Shown: positions 10,558-22,767 of the stretch, piece by piece
Numbering within the stretch: position 1 is the first letter of the stretch
How the letters are laid out: every line of letters starts with the position of its first letter
Assembly (NCBI RefSeq): GCF_000300455.3
Contig: NZ_CP007215.2
Location: forward strand, 372,001 to 436,000
DNA length: 64,000 nucleotides
Direction of reading: 5' to 3'
Source of the DNA: Kosakonia sacchari SP1
GTDB lineage: Bacteria > Pseudomonadota > Gammaproteobacteria > Enterobacterales > Enterobacteriaceae
Program-made: the position numbers and the translations under genes
The notes under the pieces: generated by a model
What the model was told of the DNA's origin: nothing
What the model saw: only the letters and a program-made list of their open reading frames with translations
The model's database searches: none

Positions 10558-13097
10558 GCGTTCTCCTCCACTAACACCACCGGGATACGTTCATACGGCG
10601 TTGCCGGGCGATGTTGCGCACGCTCTGGCACCACCTGCACGTTCGGATCGCGATGGTCGCTATTGATAAAGTGTTTGAAGCGAAGCTGCGCAGAAGGCAT
10701 ATTCACCGTCTCTGTCCACTCGCAGACCACTGCTTCACGCAGGCGGGTCATCTCTTCTTCAAGCTGCGCATCAAAGCCCAGTTTGTCGTCGATAATCACG
10801 CTCTTCAGGTAGTCGATGCCGCCTTCCATGCTGTCAAGCCAGGAGGCGGTACGCGTCAGTTTGTCGGCGGTACGGATGTAGAACATCATAAAGCGATCGA
10901 GGTAGTGCAGCAGAGTTTCGCGATCGAGATCCGCCGCCAGCAGATCCGCGTGGCGCGGTTTCATGCCGCCGTTACCGCACACATACAGGTTCCAGCCTTT
11001 TTCCGTGGCGATGATCCCCACGTCTTTACCCTGCGCTTCGGCACATTCACGGGTACAGCCAGAGACGCCGAACTTCATTTTGTGCGGGGTACGGATGCCT
11101 TTGTAGCGGTTTTCCAGCTCAACGCCGAAGCCCACACTGTCGCCCACACCGTAACGGCACCAGGTCGAACCGACACAGGTTTTCGCCATACGCAGCGCTT
11201 TGGCGTAGGCGTGGCCAGTTTCAAAGCCCGCGTTAATCAACTGACGCCAGATTTCCGGCAGGTCGTCTTTTTGCGCGCCAAACAGGCCAATACGCTGAGA
11301 ACCGGTGATTTTGGTGTAGAGATTGAACTCGCGGGCAATACGGCCCACTTCCATCAGCCCTTCCGGGGTGATTTCGCCGCCTGCGGAGCGCGGGATCACG
11401 GAATAGGTGCCATCTTTCTGGATGTTGGCGAGGAAGTTGTCGTTAGTATCCTGCAACGGCGTGTGTTGCGGTTTCAGGATGTACTCATTCCAGCAGGAAG
11501 CCAGCAGTGAACCGACAGTCGGTTTACACACTTCGCAACCATAACCTTTGCCATATTTTGCCAGCAGTTCGTCGAAGGATTTGATGCCTTCCACGCGGAT
11601 CAGGTGGTACAACTCCTGGCGTGAGTAAGCAAAGTGCTCGCACAGGTTATTGGTCACTTCGATGCCCTGTTTCGCCAGTTCGGCGTTCAGCACCTGGGTG
11701 ACCAGTGGGATACAACCGCCGCAGCCTGTACCGGCTTTGGTTTCTGCTTTCAGCGCGGCAACGGTGTGACAGCCTTTGTTAATCGCGGCAATCAGGTCAC
11801 CTTTGGTGACGTCGAAGCAGGAGCAGATCTGCGCGCTGTCCGGCAGCTTATCCACGCCGATAGAAGGTTTACCGCCTGCCGCATGGGCTGGCAGGATCAA
11901 TGCGTCCGGGTTTTCCGGCAGTTCGATAGCGTTCAGCACCAGTTGCAACAGGTTGCCGAAATCGCTGGTATCGCCAACCAGTACTGCGCCGAGCAGAGTT
12001 TTGTTATCCGGGCTGACAATCAGGCGTTTGTAGACTTCTTTGCTTTCGTCGAGATAGACATAGCTGCGTGCGCCTGGCGTACGACCATGCGCGTCGCCGA
12101 TACCACCAACATCGACGCCGAGCAGTTTCAGTTTGGCGCTGAGGTCTGCACCTTCAAAGGCATTGGCCGTGCCGAGGATATGATCCACCGCCACCTGCGC
12201 CATTTTGTATCCTGGCGCAACCAGACCGTACACGCGGTTGTTCCAGCTGGCGCACTCGCCGATGGCATAGATATTCGGGTCGGAGGTTTGGCAGCTATCG
12301 TTGATCATAATGCCGCCGCGCTGTGCTACGTCCAGGCCGCACTGGGTCGCCAGTTTGTCGCGCGGGCGAATACCGGTGGAGAAGACGATAAAGTCGACTT
12401 CCAGTGCGCTACCATCGGCAAAACGCATGGTTTTACGCGCTTCGGTGCCTTCCTGCACAATCTCTTTGGTGTTTTTGCTGGTGTGTACGCGCACGCCCAT
12501 GCTTTCGATTTTGCGCTTCAGTTGCTCGCCGCCCATCTGGTCGAGCTGTTCCGCCATCAGCATTGGCGCAAACTCAATGACGTGGGTTTCCACGCCTAAG
12601 TTTTTCAGCGCTCCGGCCGCTTCCAGACCGAGCAAACCGCCACCGACGACCGCGCCGCGGCGGCTGCGACGTGCGCAGGATTCAATGGCGTTCAAATCTT
12701 CAATGGTGCGATAAACGAAGCAGTCTTGTGTTTCGGAACCTTTAATCGGCGGGATCCACGGATAGGAACCGGTAGCCATGATCAATTTGTCGTAATAAAC
12801 CGTGCGTCCGGCGCTGGAGTGGATCACTTTTTCCTGACGGTTGATGGTGATAGCGCGCTCGCCGACCAGCACTTTTACGCCGTGTTTCTCGTAAAAGCCT
12901 TCGCGAACCAGCGACAGCTCTTCAGCCGTATGGTGGGAAAAATAGGAAGAGAGGTGGACGCGGTCGTAGGCTTTACGCGGCTCCTCACAGAAGACGGTAA
13001 TATCGAACTGGCTGGCGTCGGCTTTATCGAGGAGATCCTCAATAAAACGGTGGCCGACCATGCCGTTACCGATAATAGCGAGTTTAACTTTGCTCAT
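10554..13097 (-). CDS. nirB: nitrite reductase (NADH) large subunit, siroheme flavoprotein
   Basis: Six-electron reduction of nitrite to ammonia with NADH, in the cytoplasm under anaerobic conditions. It has 847 residues, as in E. coli. The N-terminal FAD loop is IIGNGMVGHRFIEDLL (about 8-23) and the NAD loop is AVVGGGLLGLEAAGALK (about 147-165). A BFD-like [2Fe-2S] domain carries CSCFDVTKGD and GTGCGGC. The C-terminal sulfite/nitrite reductase domain carries the siroheme/4Fe-4S cysteines in CVGSTWCRYG and GCTRECAEAQG. It is first of nirBDC-cysG. Its promoter (13121-13198) has FNR and NarL/NarP sites in the E. coli arrangement. Confidence 0.98.
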   Translation of the reverse strand: MSKVKLAIIGNGMVGHRFIEDLLDKADASQFDITVFCEEPRKAYDRVHLSSYFSHHTAEELSLVREGFYEKHGVKVLVGERAITINRQEKVIHSSAGRTVYYDKLIMATGSYPWIPPIKGSETQDCFVYRTIEDLNAIESCARRSRRGAVVGGGLLGLEAAGALKNLGVETHVIEFAPMLMAEQLDQMGGEQLKRKIESMGVRVHTSKNTKEIVQEGTEARKTMRFADGSALEVDFIVFSTGIRPRDKLATQCGLDVAQRGGIMINDSCQTSDPNIYAIGECASWNNRVYGLVAPGYKMAQVAVDHILGTANAFEGADLSAKLKLLGVDVGGIGDAHGRTPGARSYVYLDESKEVYKRLIVSPDNKTLLGAVLVGDTSDFGNLLQLVLNAIELPENPDALILPAHAAGGKPSIGVDKLPDSAQICSCFDVTKGDLIAAINKGCHTVAALKAETKAGTGCGGCIPLVTQVLNAELAKQGIEVTNNLCEHFAYSRQELYHLIRVEGIKSFDELLAKYGKGYGCEVCKPTVGSLLASCWNEYILKPQHTPLQDTNDNFLANIQKDGTYSVIPRSAGGEITPEGLMEVGRIAREFNLYTKITGSQRIGLFGAQKDDLPEIWRQLINAGFETGHAYAKALRMAKTCVGSTWCRYGVGDSVGFGVELENRYKGIRTPHKMKFGVSGCTRECAEAQGKDVGIIATEKGWNLYVCGNGGMKPRHADLLAADLDRETLLHYLDRFMMFYIRTADKLTRTASWLDSMEGGIDYLKSVIIDDKLGFDAQLEEEMTRLREAVVCEWTETVNMPSAQLRFKHFINSDHRDPNVQVVPERAQHRPATPYERIPVVLVEENA

Positions 13098-13120
13098 TTT
13101 TGCCTCGATTTCTTTTCTAC

Positions 13121-13155
13121 TACCACCTACCTTAACGATTCAGCTCCCCGGCTTA
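13121..13155 (-). promoter_or_regulatory. nirB core promoter
   Basis: On the minus strand this reads aatcgttaaggtaggtggta near its 3' end, nearly the E. coli nirB promoter. The -10 region falls around 13127-13133. Placing the FNR centre at -41.5 puts the start site at about 13121. This leaves a leader of about 23 bases that ends gaggcaaaa before the nirB ATG. Confidence 0.8.
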
Positions 13156-13169
13156 TTGATGTGCATCAA
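13156..13169 (-). promoter_or_regulatory. FNR site for nirB
   Basis: TTGATGCACATCAA on the minus strand matches the FNR consensus TTGAT-N4-ATCAA at all ten defined positions. Its centre is 41.5 bases from the inferred start site, the class II activator position. It predicts strong anaerobic activation of nirBDC-cysG. Confidence 0.9.
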
Positions 13170-13182
13170 ATACACCTTCACA

Positions 13183-13198
13183 TACCACTTAATGGGTA
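13183..13198 (-). promoter_or_regulatory. NarL/NarP site for nirB
   Basis: TACCCATTAAGTGGTA on the minus strand is a 7-2-7 inverted heptamer pair. Its centre is exactly 28 bases upstream of the FNR centre, which places it at -69.5 as in E. coli. There, nitrate/nitrite-activated NarL or NarP relieves repression by upstream-bound proteins. Confidence 0.85.
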
Positions 13199-13337
13199 GA
13201 TATTTGATTTTTATTGGTTTTTATAAGTCGCGGATATCGCTGGTTTTTATGGTTTGCAGAATTTGTGTACAAAAAAAGAGGGTTTTTGCACGCACGTCTG
13301 ATACAAATTATCTGAGGGAAACAGAGGGAGTCACACT

Positions 13338-14639
13338 ATGTCGGCAGCACCAGTTTGGTTAGTTCAGAATGTGCATTTACCCGATCGCGAAGGGTTATGG
13401 CAAATCGCGATTGAGAATGGTCGCTTCGGTGAAATCACCCCGATGAATGATACACACAGCGACAGTCTGGAAGTGCTGAATGCGCACGGTGGGCTGGCGC
13501 TACCGCCGTTTGTTGAACCGCATATTCATCTGGATACCACGCAAACTGCCGGAGAGCCGAACTGGAACCAATCCGGCACGCTGTTTGAAGGCATTGAGCG
13601 CTGGGCGGAACGCAAAGCGCTGCTGAGCCATCAAGATGTCAAAGCGCGTGCCTGGCAAACATTGAAGTGGCAAATGGCCAATGGCGTGCAGCATGTACGT
13701 ACCCATGTTGATGTTTCCGACCCTACGCTGACGGCGCTGAAAGCCATGCTGGAAGTAAAAGACGAGGTCGCGCCCTGGGTTGATCTGCAGATTGTCGCTT
13801 TCCCGCAGGAAGGCATCCTCTCTTATCCCAACGGCGCTGCATTGCTGGAAGAGGCGCTTCAGCTTGGCGCGGATGTGGTTGGCGCGATCCCGCATTTTGA
13901 ATTTACCCGCGAATATGGCGTTGAATCGCTGCATATTGCGTTCGCACTGGCGCAAAAATATGACCGTCCGTTGGATATTCACTGTGATGAAATTGACGAC
14001 GAGCAGTCGCGTTTTGTCGAAACCGTTGCCGCGCTGGCGCTGAAGATGGGCATTGGCCCGCGCGTTACCGCCAGCCATACCACGGCGATGCACTCTTACA
14101 ATGGCGCGTACACCTCGCGGCTGTTCCGTTTGTTAAAGCTTTCCGGCATTAACTTTGTTGCTAACCCGCTGGTAAACATTCACCTGCAGGGGCGCTTTGA
14201 CGATTATCCCAAGCGCCGGGGAATTACGCGGGTGAAAGAGCTCTTCGCGGCGGGAATAAATGTCTGCTTTGGCCATGACGATGTGTTTGATCCCTGGTAT
14301 CCGCTTGGCACCGGCAATATGTTGCAGGTGCTGCATATGGGGCTGCACGTTTGCCAGTTGATGGGCTACCAGCAAATTAATGATGGGCTACGTCTTATCA
14401 CCCATAACAGCGCCAGAACCTTTGGTTTAACGCAGTACGGGATTGAAACGGGTAACCCGGCGAACATGGTCATTTTGCCCGTTGAGAGTGGTTTTGATGC
14501 GGTACGCTGCCAGTCGCCGGTACGCTGGTCGATTCGACAAGGGCGAATCATTGCCAGCACACAACCTGCGCAAAGCTGGATTCAGATGGATAACGGTGGT
14601 GAAGCGGTGCTTTTTAGCCGCTATCGTTCAGGTATGTAG
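13338..14639 (+). CDS. codA: cytosine deaminase
   Basis: Hydrolyses cytosine to uracil and ammonia (pyrimidine salvage and nitrogen scavenging) in the cytosol. It is a 433-residue amidohydrolase-fold protein, close to E. coli CodA (427). Metal ligands and catalytic residues align: H62 and H64 in PHIHLDTT, H215 and E218 in HCDEIDDEQ, and D314 in [20 protein letters not shown] carries a further ligand. The ATG at 13338 follows a gaggga ribosome site. Unlike E. coli codBA there is no cytosine permease gene next to it. It occupies the place of tsgA (yhfC) beside nirB. It is divergent from nirB, so the 240-base gap carries promoters for both. Confidence 0.93.
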   Translation: MSAAPVWLVQNVHLPDREGLWQIAIENGRFGEITPMNDTHSDSLEVLNAHGGLALPPFVEPHIHLDTTQTAGEPNWNQSGTLFEGIERWAERKALLSHQDVKARAWQTLKWQMANGVQHVRTHVDVSDPTLTALKAMLEVKDEVAPWVDLQIVAFPQEGILSYPNGAALLEEALQLGADVVGAIPHFEFTREYGVESLHIAFALAQKYDRPLDIHCDEIDDEQSRFVETVAALALKMGIGPRVTASHTTAMHSYNGAYTSRLFRLLKLSGINFVANPLVNIHLQGRFDDYPKRRGITRVKELFAAGINVCFGHDDVFDPWYPLGTGNMLQVLHMGLHVCQLMGYQQINDGLRLITHNSARTFGLTQYGIETGNPANMVILPVESGFDAVRCQSPVRWSIRQGRIIASTQPAQSWIQMDNGGEAVLFSRYRSGM

Positions 14640-14773
14640 CCTTCGTGAAGCGGGTTGTGAGCGGTCTGGCGTTACATCTGTTACTAAATACGTAAAATTA
14701 AGTAAAAGGCTGGCCTGCTGGCTGACTGCTCTTTAGAATCAAGCCACTCGCTTTCTTTACTGCTCTTCGTTAA

Positions 14774-15355
<582 letters not shown>

Positions 15356-15364
15356 GTTTCCCCC

Positions 15365-15386
15365 GCACGGGGTGTTCACCCCGTGC
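15365..15386 (+). terminator. hairpin after ppiA, possible terminator
   Basis: A perfect inverted repeat gcacggggtg / caccccgtgc separated by 2 bases starts 9 bases after the ppiA stop. No T-tract follows (ttcctgag), so it may be a weak terminator or an mRNA-stabilising stem. Confidence 0.6.
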
Positions 15387-15399
15387 TTCCTGAGCTTCC

Positions 15400-15428
15400 C
15401 TGCGTAACCTGTCATTTCTGCTTATAAT
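15400..15428 (+). promoter_or_regulatory. putative yhfG-fic promoter
   Basis: A perfect -10 hexamer TATAAT (15423-15428) lies 32 bases before the yhfG ATG. The -35 at optimal spacing (around 15400-15405) is poor. The transcript would start near 15435. Confidence 0.5.
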
Positions 15429-15460
15429 TTGGGCACCGACATGTGAAACAGGGAGGCGCT

Positions 15461-15631
15461 ATGGCCAAAAAACTCACCGACCGGCAAAAATCCCGTCTCT
15501 GGGAACAGCAGCGCAATGCCAATTTTCAGGCCAGCCGGCGGCTGGAAAATGTCGACAGCGAACTGGTGACGCTAAGTAGCGCGGAAGCCGATGCGCGCCT
15601 TGAAGAACTGCGGAGGCACTATGAGCGATAA
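15461..15631 (+). CDS. yhfG: YhfG, antitoxin of Fic
   Basis: Small (56-residue) antitoxin that in E. coli holds Fic inactive by inserting an inhibitory helix into its ATP site (class I Fic arrangement). The inhibitory motif (S/T)xxxE(G/N) is present as SRRLEN: S25, E29, N30. I chose ATG 15461 ([15 protein letters not shown]), which matches the E. coli N-terminus and sits behind gggagg. An in-frame ATG at 15443 would add six unconserved residues. It overlaps fic by 11 bases, typical of coupled antitoxin-toxin translation. Confidence 0.92.
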   Translation: MAKKLTDRQKSRLWEQQRNANFQASRRLENVDSELVTLSSAEADARLEELRRHYER

Positions 15632-16223
15632 ATTCGGCGACGGGCGCGATCCGTATCTCTATCCTGGCCTGAATGTGATGCGCAATGAGCTGGGGCTTCG
15701 CCAGGCGCAGAAACTCGAGCAGGCGGCTTATCAGTTCACTGCCTTACGCGCAGCCACACTCGATCTTGGCCCGATGGTGCGCGGTCTTCCTCATTTATGT
15801 GCCATTCACCACCATCTTTATCAGGACGTGTTCGACTGGGCCGGGCAGATCCGTGAAGTGGATATTTACGAAGGCGATACCCGGTTTTGCCACTTCGAGT
15901 ATATCGAGAAAGAGGGCAATGCCTTGATGCAGCAACTGGAAGATGAAGAGTGGCTGTGCGGGCTGGAAAAGACGTCGTTTATTGAGCGGTTGGCGCACTA
16001 CTACTGTGAAATCAACGTGCTGCACCCGTTTCGCCTTGGCAACGGCATCGCTCAGCGCATCTTCTTTGAACAACTGGCGCTGCATGCGGGTTTTTCGCTC
16101 GACTGGCGTGGCATTGATCCTGATGCGTGGCGCGAGGCAAACCAGGCAGGCGCAATGGGCGACTTAGCCCCGCTTTGCGCCATCTTCAGCAAAGTGGTGA
16201 GCGAAGCGGTCGAAAGCGAGTAA
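15621..16223 (+). CDS. fic: Fic-family AMP-transferase-like protein
   Basis: Fic-domain protein of 200 residues, the prototype 'filamentation induced by cAMP' protein of enterics. Active members AMPylate target proteins (DNA gyrase and topoisomerase IV for related toxins). The Fic core is at residues 135-146: [12 protein letters not shown]. The catalytic His135, the phosphate-binding GNG and the final Arg146 are kept. The acidic Mg-binding residue of the consensus HPFx(D/E)GNG(R/K)xxR is Leu139, and the first basic position is Ile143. E. coli Fic is likewise degenerate there. The start at 15621 ([17 protein letters not shown]) matches E. coli, lies inside yhfG and follows cggagg. Activity is therefore uncertain. 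Confidence 0.93.
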   Translation: MSDKFGDGRDPYLYPGLNVMRNELGLRQAQKLEQAAYQFTALRAATLDLGPMVRGLPHLCAIHHHLYQDVFDWAGQIREVDIYEGDTRFCHFEYIEKEGNALMQQLEDEEWLCGLEKTSFIERLAHYYCEINVLHPFRLGNGIAQRIFFEQLALHAGFSLDWRGIDPDAWREANQAGAMGDLAPLCAIFSKVVSEAVESE

Positions 16224-16254
16224 ACTAGCGCGGTTTCCGACACCCGAGGCCGCT

Positions 16255-16818
16255 ATGATCCTGCTTATCGACAATTACGACTCCTTTACCTGGAACCTGT
16301 ATCAATATTTTTGTGAGCTGGGGGCAAGCGTAGAGGTGCGGCGTAACGATGAGATCGCGCTTGCGGATATTGCCGCGCTGGCACCGGAAAAGATCGTGAT
16401 TTCGCCCGGCCCCTGCACGCCGGATGAGTCCGGCGTTTCGCTGGCGGTTATTCGCCATTACGCGGGGAAATTGCCGATTCTTGGTGTTTGTCTTGGTCAC
16501 CAGGCCATTGCGCAGGTTTTTGGCGCGACTATCGTGCGCGCGGCAAAAGTGATGCACGGTAAGACATCGCCTGTTACTCATAACGGTACTGGCGTATTTT
16601 GCGGGCTTAATAATCCGTTAACCGTCACCCGGTACCATTCCCTGGTTATCGATCCGCCTACGTTGCCAGCGTGCTTTGAGGTTACCGCCTGGAGCGATAG
16701 CGGCGAGATCATGGGCATTCGCCACCGGGAGTGGGATCTGGAAGGGGTGCAATTTCACCCGGAAAGTATCCTGAGCGAGCAGGGACATCAGTTACTGAAA
16801 AACTTCCTCGAACGCTGA
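16255..16818 (+). CDS. pabA: aminodeoxychorismate synthase, glutamine amidotransferase component
   Basis: Supplies ammonia from glutamine to PabB, making 4-amino-4-deoxychorismate for folate. It is a class I glutamine amidotransferase of 187 residues. The nucleophile elbow is GVCLGHQ (Cys79). The His/Glu pair is in VQFHPESIL near residues 168-170, and the oxyanion loop PGPCTP is at about 51-56. It follows fic by 31 bases and in E. coli is transcribed partly from a promoter within fic. pabB is not in the window. Confidence 0.97.
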   Translation: MILLIDNYDSFTWNLYQYFCELGASVEVRRNDEIALADIAALAPEKIVISPGPCTPDESGVSLAVIRHYAGKLPILGVCLGHQAIAQVFGATIVRAAKVMHGKTSPVTHNGTGVFCGLNNPLTVTRYHSLVIDPPTLPACFEVTAWSDSGEIMGIRHREWDLEGVQFHPESILSEQGHQLLKNFLER

Positions 16819-16834
16819 TTTGTGGTTGCCATTA

Positions 16835-20194
<3,360 letters not shown>

Positions 20195-20201
20195 GAGGGA
20201 A

Positions 20202-20233
20202 GAAAAACGACGCAGCGCGTAAGCTGCGCCGTT
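20202..20233 (-). terminator. crp terminator
   Basis: On the minus strand a 10-bp stem with one mismatch (arms 20207-20216 and 20223-20232) and a 6-base loop is followed by a run of five Ts (20207 to 20203). It lies between crp and yhfK and should separate them. Confidence 0.8.
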
Positions 20234-20240
20234 TTACAGA

Positions 20241-20873
20241 TTAACGCGTTCCGTATACGACGATGGTTTTACCGTGGGCGGAGATCAGGTTCTGATCTTC
20301 GAGCATTTTGAGAATGCGGCCCACAGTTTCACGGGAACAACCGACGATCTGACCAATTTCCTGGCGAGTAATTTTAATTTGCATGCCGTCCGGATGGGTC
20401 ATTGCGTCTGGCTGTTTCGCCAGGTTTAACAGCGTTTGCGCGATACGGCCGGTTACGTCCAGGAAGGCGAGGTTACCCACTTTTTCTGAAGTGACCTGCA
20501 GGCGGCGCGCCATTTGCGAGGAAAGACGCATCAGGATATCCGGGTTAACCTGGATTAACTGACGGAATTTTTTGTACGAGATTTCAGCCACTTCACAGGC
20601 AGTTTTAGCGCGTACCCATGCACTGCGCTCCTGACCCTCTTCGAACAGGCCCAGTTCACCGATAAAATCTCCCTGGTTCAGGTAAGAGAGGATCATCTCT
20701 TTACCTTCTTCATCCTTGATCAGCACTGCCACTGAGCCTTTAACGATGTAATACAGCGTTTCCGCTTTTTCACCCTGGTGAATCAGCGTGCTCTTCGACG
20801 GGTACTTATGAATGTGGCAATGAGACAAGAACCATTCAAGCGTCGGGTCTGTTTGTGGTTTGCCAAGCACCAT
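20241..20873 (-). CDS. crp: cAMP receptor protein (catabolite activator)
   Basis: Global transcription factor. The cAMP-binding domain is at about residues 1-137 ([20 protein letters not shown] contacts cAMP). The C-terminal winged helix-turn-helix has its recognition helix in [15 protein letters not shown]. The 210-residue sequence matches E. coli CRP as I remember it except at one position: Ser instead of Ala at residue 118 of the mature numbering (SSQMARRL). The ATG is preceded by agaggataatcgcgc. The long leader and divergent neighbour yhfA match E. coli. Confidence 0.99.
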   Translation of the reverse strand: MVLGKPQTDPTLEWFLSHCHIHKYPSKSTLIHQGEKAETLYYIVKGSVAVLIKDEEGKEMILSYLNQGDFIGELGLFEEGQERSAWVRAKTACEVAEISYKKFRQLIQVNPDILMRLSSQMARRLQVTSEKVGNLAFLDVTGRIAQTLLNLAKQPDAMTHPDGMQIKITRQEIGQIVGCSRETVGRILKMLEDQNLISAHGKTIVVYGTR

Positions 20874-21177
20874 GCGCGATTATCCTCTGTTATAAGCTGT
20901 CTCAGACACAGGATGAGCCCCTACGTCTGGGGTTGCAATCTAAGCTTCCCGCATCCAGGGAAGCGGACCGTCAGCGTCATCTGCGGTCTCTAAAGTATGA
21001 TGTCATGCATACATGCGTAACATCCATTTATCTCTGTAGCATCCAGAGTGTTTTAGCATAGCTTTTACCGCCTGTCTCCTGGTGTCTCGCTTCAGCATGA
21101 CGCAGGTCGCCTTCCGTTGCGAGTTTTGTTATGTACGCGTAATCTGTAAAGAAAATTGCCACTCCGGAGTGAAGAAA
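20874..21177. promoter_or_regulatory. crp-yhfA divergent regulatory region
   Basis: 304 bases between divergent crp and yhfA. On the minus strand TATGCT (21060-21055) followed by AAAACA resembles the E. coli crp -10 region. It would give a leader of about 170 bases, similar to E. coli. Downstream, TATGCATGACATCATA (about 20997-21012) occupies the place of the autoregulatory CRP site near +40, but it matches TGTGA-N6-TCACA poorly. I see no gene here. Confidence 0.55.
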
Positions 21178-21582
21178 ATGCAGGCACGTGTGAAATGGGT
21201 TGAAGGGTTAACGTTCCTTGGCGAGTCCGCATCGGGCCACCAAATCCTGATGGACGGTAACTCCGGCGACAAAGCGCCAAGCCCGATGGAAATGGTGCTG
21301 ATGGCGGCGGGCGGATGCAGCGCCATTGATGTGGTTTCTATTTTGCAAAAAGGGCGTCATGACGTGACCGACTGCGAAGTGAAGCTGACTTCAGAGCGTC
21401 GCGAAGAAGCGCCGCGCCTGTTTACCCACATCAATTTGCACTTTATCGTCAGCGGTAAAGATCTGAAGGATGCGGCGGTTTCCCGCGCGGTGGATTTATC
21501 CGCGGAGAAGTATTGCTCCGTGGCCTTGATGCTCGAAAAAGCGGTGAAGATCACCCACTCTTACGAAGTTATCGAAGCCTGA
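21178..21582 (+). CDS. yhfA: OsmC-like protein YhfA
   Basis: OsmC/Ohr-fold protein of 134 residues, function unproven. Both family cysteine regions are kept: GGCSAIDVVSIL and EKYCSVALMLEKA. This is consistent with thiol-dependent peroxidase-type chemistry. I chose ATG 21178 (MQARVKWVEGL) because it matches E. coli and has ggagtgaag just upstream; in-frame ATGs at 21082 and 21097 would add unconserved residues. It is divergent from crp and convergent with prkB across a terminator. Confidence 0.93.
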   Translation: MQARVKWVEGLTFLGESASGHQILMDGNSGDKAPSPMEMVLMAAGGCSAIDVVSILQKGRHDVTDCEVKLTSERREEAPRLFTHINLHFIVSGKDLKDAAVSRAVDLSAEKYCSVALMLEKAVKITHSYEVIEA

Positions 21583-21587
21583 TGCGA

Positions 21588-21619
21588 AAAGCCCGGCGGC
21601 ACGTGGCTGACCGGGCTTT
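21588..21619. terminator. bidirectional terminator between yhfA and prkB
   Basis: aaagcccgg (21588-21596) and ccgggcttt (21611-21619) pair perfectly around a 14-base loop. A/T flanks on both sides serve convergent yhfA and prkB. Confidence 0.85.
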
Positions 21620-21624
21620 CTGCA

Positions 21625-22494
21625 TTATTTGATCTTTTTGCCTTCCATCAGCCGTTGCACCAGCGGCGTCATAATCAGCTCCATCGCCAGCCCCATTTTT
21701 CCGCCAGGTACCACCAGCGTATCCATATGCGAGATAAACGAGCCTTGCAACATCGCCAGTAACCACGGGTAATCAATCCCTTCCAGATTACGGAAGTGGA
21801 TCACCACAAAACTCTCGTCCAGTGAAGGAATGCCTTTCGCGGCAAACGGATTGGACGTATCCACCGTTGGCACGCGCTGGAAGTTAATGTGCGTACGGGA
21901 AAACTGCGGCGTAATAAAATTGATGTAATCCTCCATCGAACGCACGACAGAATCCATTACCGCTTCACGCGAATGCCCGCGCTCGCTGGTATCGCGGACA
22001 AGTTTTTGAATCCATTCCAGGTTGACGATCGGCACCACGCCCACCAGCAAATCCACATGACGCGCGACATCGTTTTGCGGCGTCACCACGCCGCCGTGCA
22101 GACCTTCATAAAACAGCACATCGGTTGGCTCCGGCAGCGGTTGCCACGGCGTAAACGTGCCCGGCACCTGGTTCCAGGGAACGGCTTCATCGTAGGTATG
22201 CAGGTATTTGCGCGCCTGGCCTTTGCCGGTTTGACCATATTCGCTAAACGTCTGTTCCAGAAGGCCAAAATCATTGGCTTCCGGGCCAAAATAGCTGATA
22301 TGCCGCCCAAGATCGCGGGCCTTACGGATAGCCATATCCATTTCCGGACGGGTATAGCGATGGAAGCTGTCACCTTCCACTTCTGCCGCGTGCATATTGA
22401 GCTGGGCGAAGATCTTACGAAAGGCGAGGCTGGTGGTGGTGGTTCCCGCGCCGCTGGAGCCTGTAACGGCGATAACCGGATGTTTGGCGGACAT
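21625..22494 (-). CDS. prkB: putative phosphoribulokinase-like kinase PrkB
   Basis: P-loop kinase of the phosphoribulokinase/uridine kinase family, 289 residues as in E. coli. The substrate in enterics is not established, since these bacteria lack RuBisCO. Walker A is GSSGAGTTTT near residues 12-21. FYEGLHGGVV and the downstream VRDTSERGHSREAVMDSV region are family-specific. It is the last gene of the minus-strand unit yheT-yheU-prkB, 54 bases after yheU. Confidence 0.92.
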   Translation of the reverse strand: MSAKHPVIAVTGSSGAGTTTTSLAFRKIFAQLNMHAAEVEGDSFHRYTRPEMDMAIRKARDLGRHISYFGPEANDFGLLEQTFSEYGQTGKGQARKYLHTYDEAVPWNQVPGTFTPWQPLPEPTDVLFYEGLHGGVVTPQNDVARHVDLLVGVVPIVNLEWIQKLVRDTSERGHSREAVMDSVVRSMEDYINFITPQFSRTHINFQRVPTVDTSNPFAAKGIPSLDESFVVIHFRNLEGIDYPWLLAMLQGSFISHMDTLVVPGGKMGLAMELIMTPLVQRLMEGKKIK

Positions 22495-22548
22495 AGCAAC
22501 TCCCTGAATAAACGATTATTTCAGTATAGCCAGCCGCCATGTACCTGT

Positions 22549-22767
22549 TCAGTCGTGGAACTGCCCGCGCGGCATTATATTGACCGTCTCGTGCAGTTCC
22601 GACCACACCAGTACGGCTTCGCCGCGTTGCAGCTGCCGTTTAACGTCGGCGACCTTTTGCTCAAGTGAACGCTCATGTTCACCATAATCAGTGCCTTCGC
22701 GCAAGACAAAGCTCTCAATCAGATTGTCCAACGTCTGCGCATCAATCTCTTGCCAGGGAATAATCAT
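22549..22767 (-). CDS. yheU: YheU family protein
   Basis: Conserved 72-residue enterobacterial protein of unknown function. It is acidic and mostly helical ([21 protein letters not shown]). I chose ATG 22767 ([13 protein letters not shown]), as in E. coli. A longer frame to 22818 would run into yheT and is not conserved. It overlaps the end of yheT by 4 bases (ATGA), suggesting coupled translation. Confidence 0.92.
   Translation of the reverse strand: MIIPWQEIDAQTLDNLIESFVLREGTDYGEHERSLEQKVADVKRQLQRGEAVLVWSELHETVNIMPRGQFHD

Noticed and set aside
10611-12599. Long open frames (299 and 321 codons) antisense to nirB
   Set aside because: They lie opposite a fully conserved nirB, have no ribosome sites or recognisable domains, and are explained by GC-rich codon periodicity.
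13280-13310. PurR box or clear promoter for codA
   Set aside because: The tttttgcacgcacgtct stretch does not align acceptably with the PurR consensus, and no well-spaced -10/-35 pair stands out.
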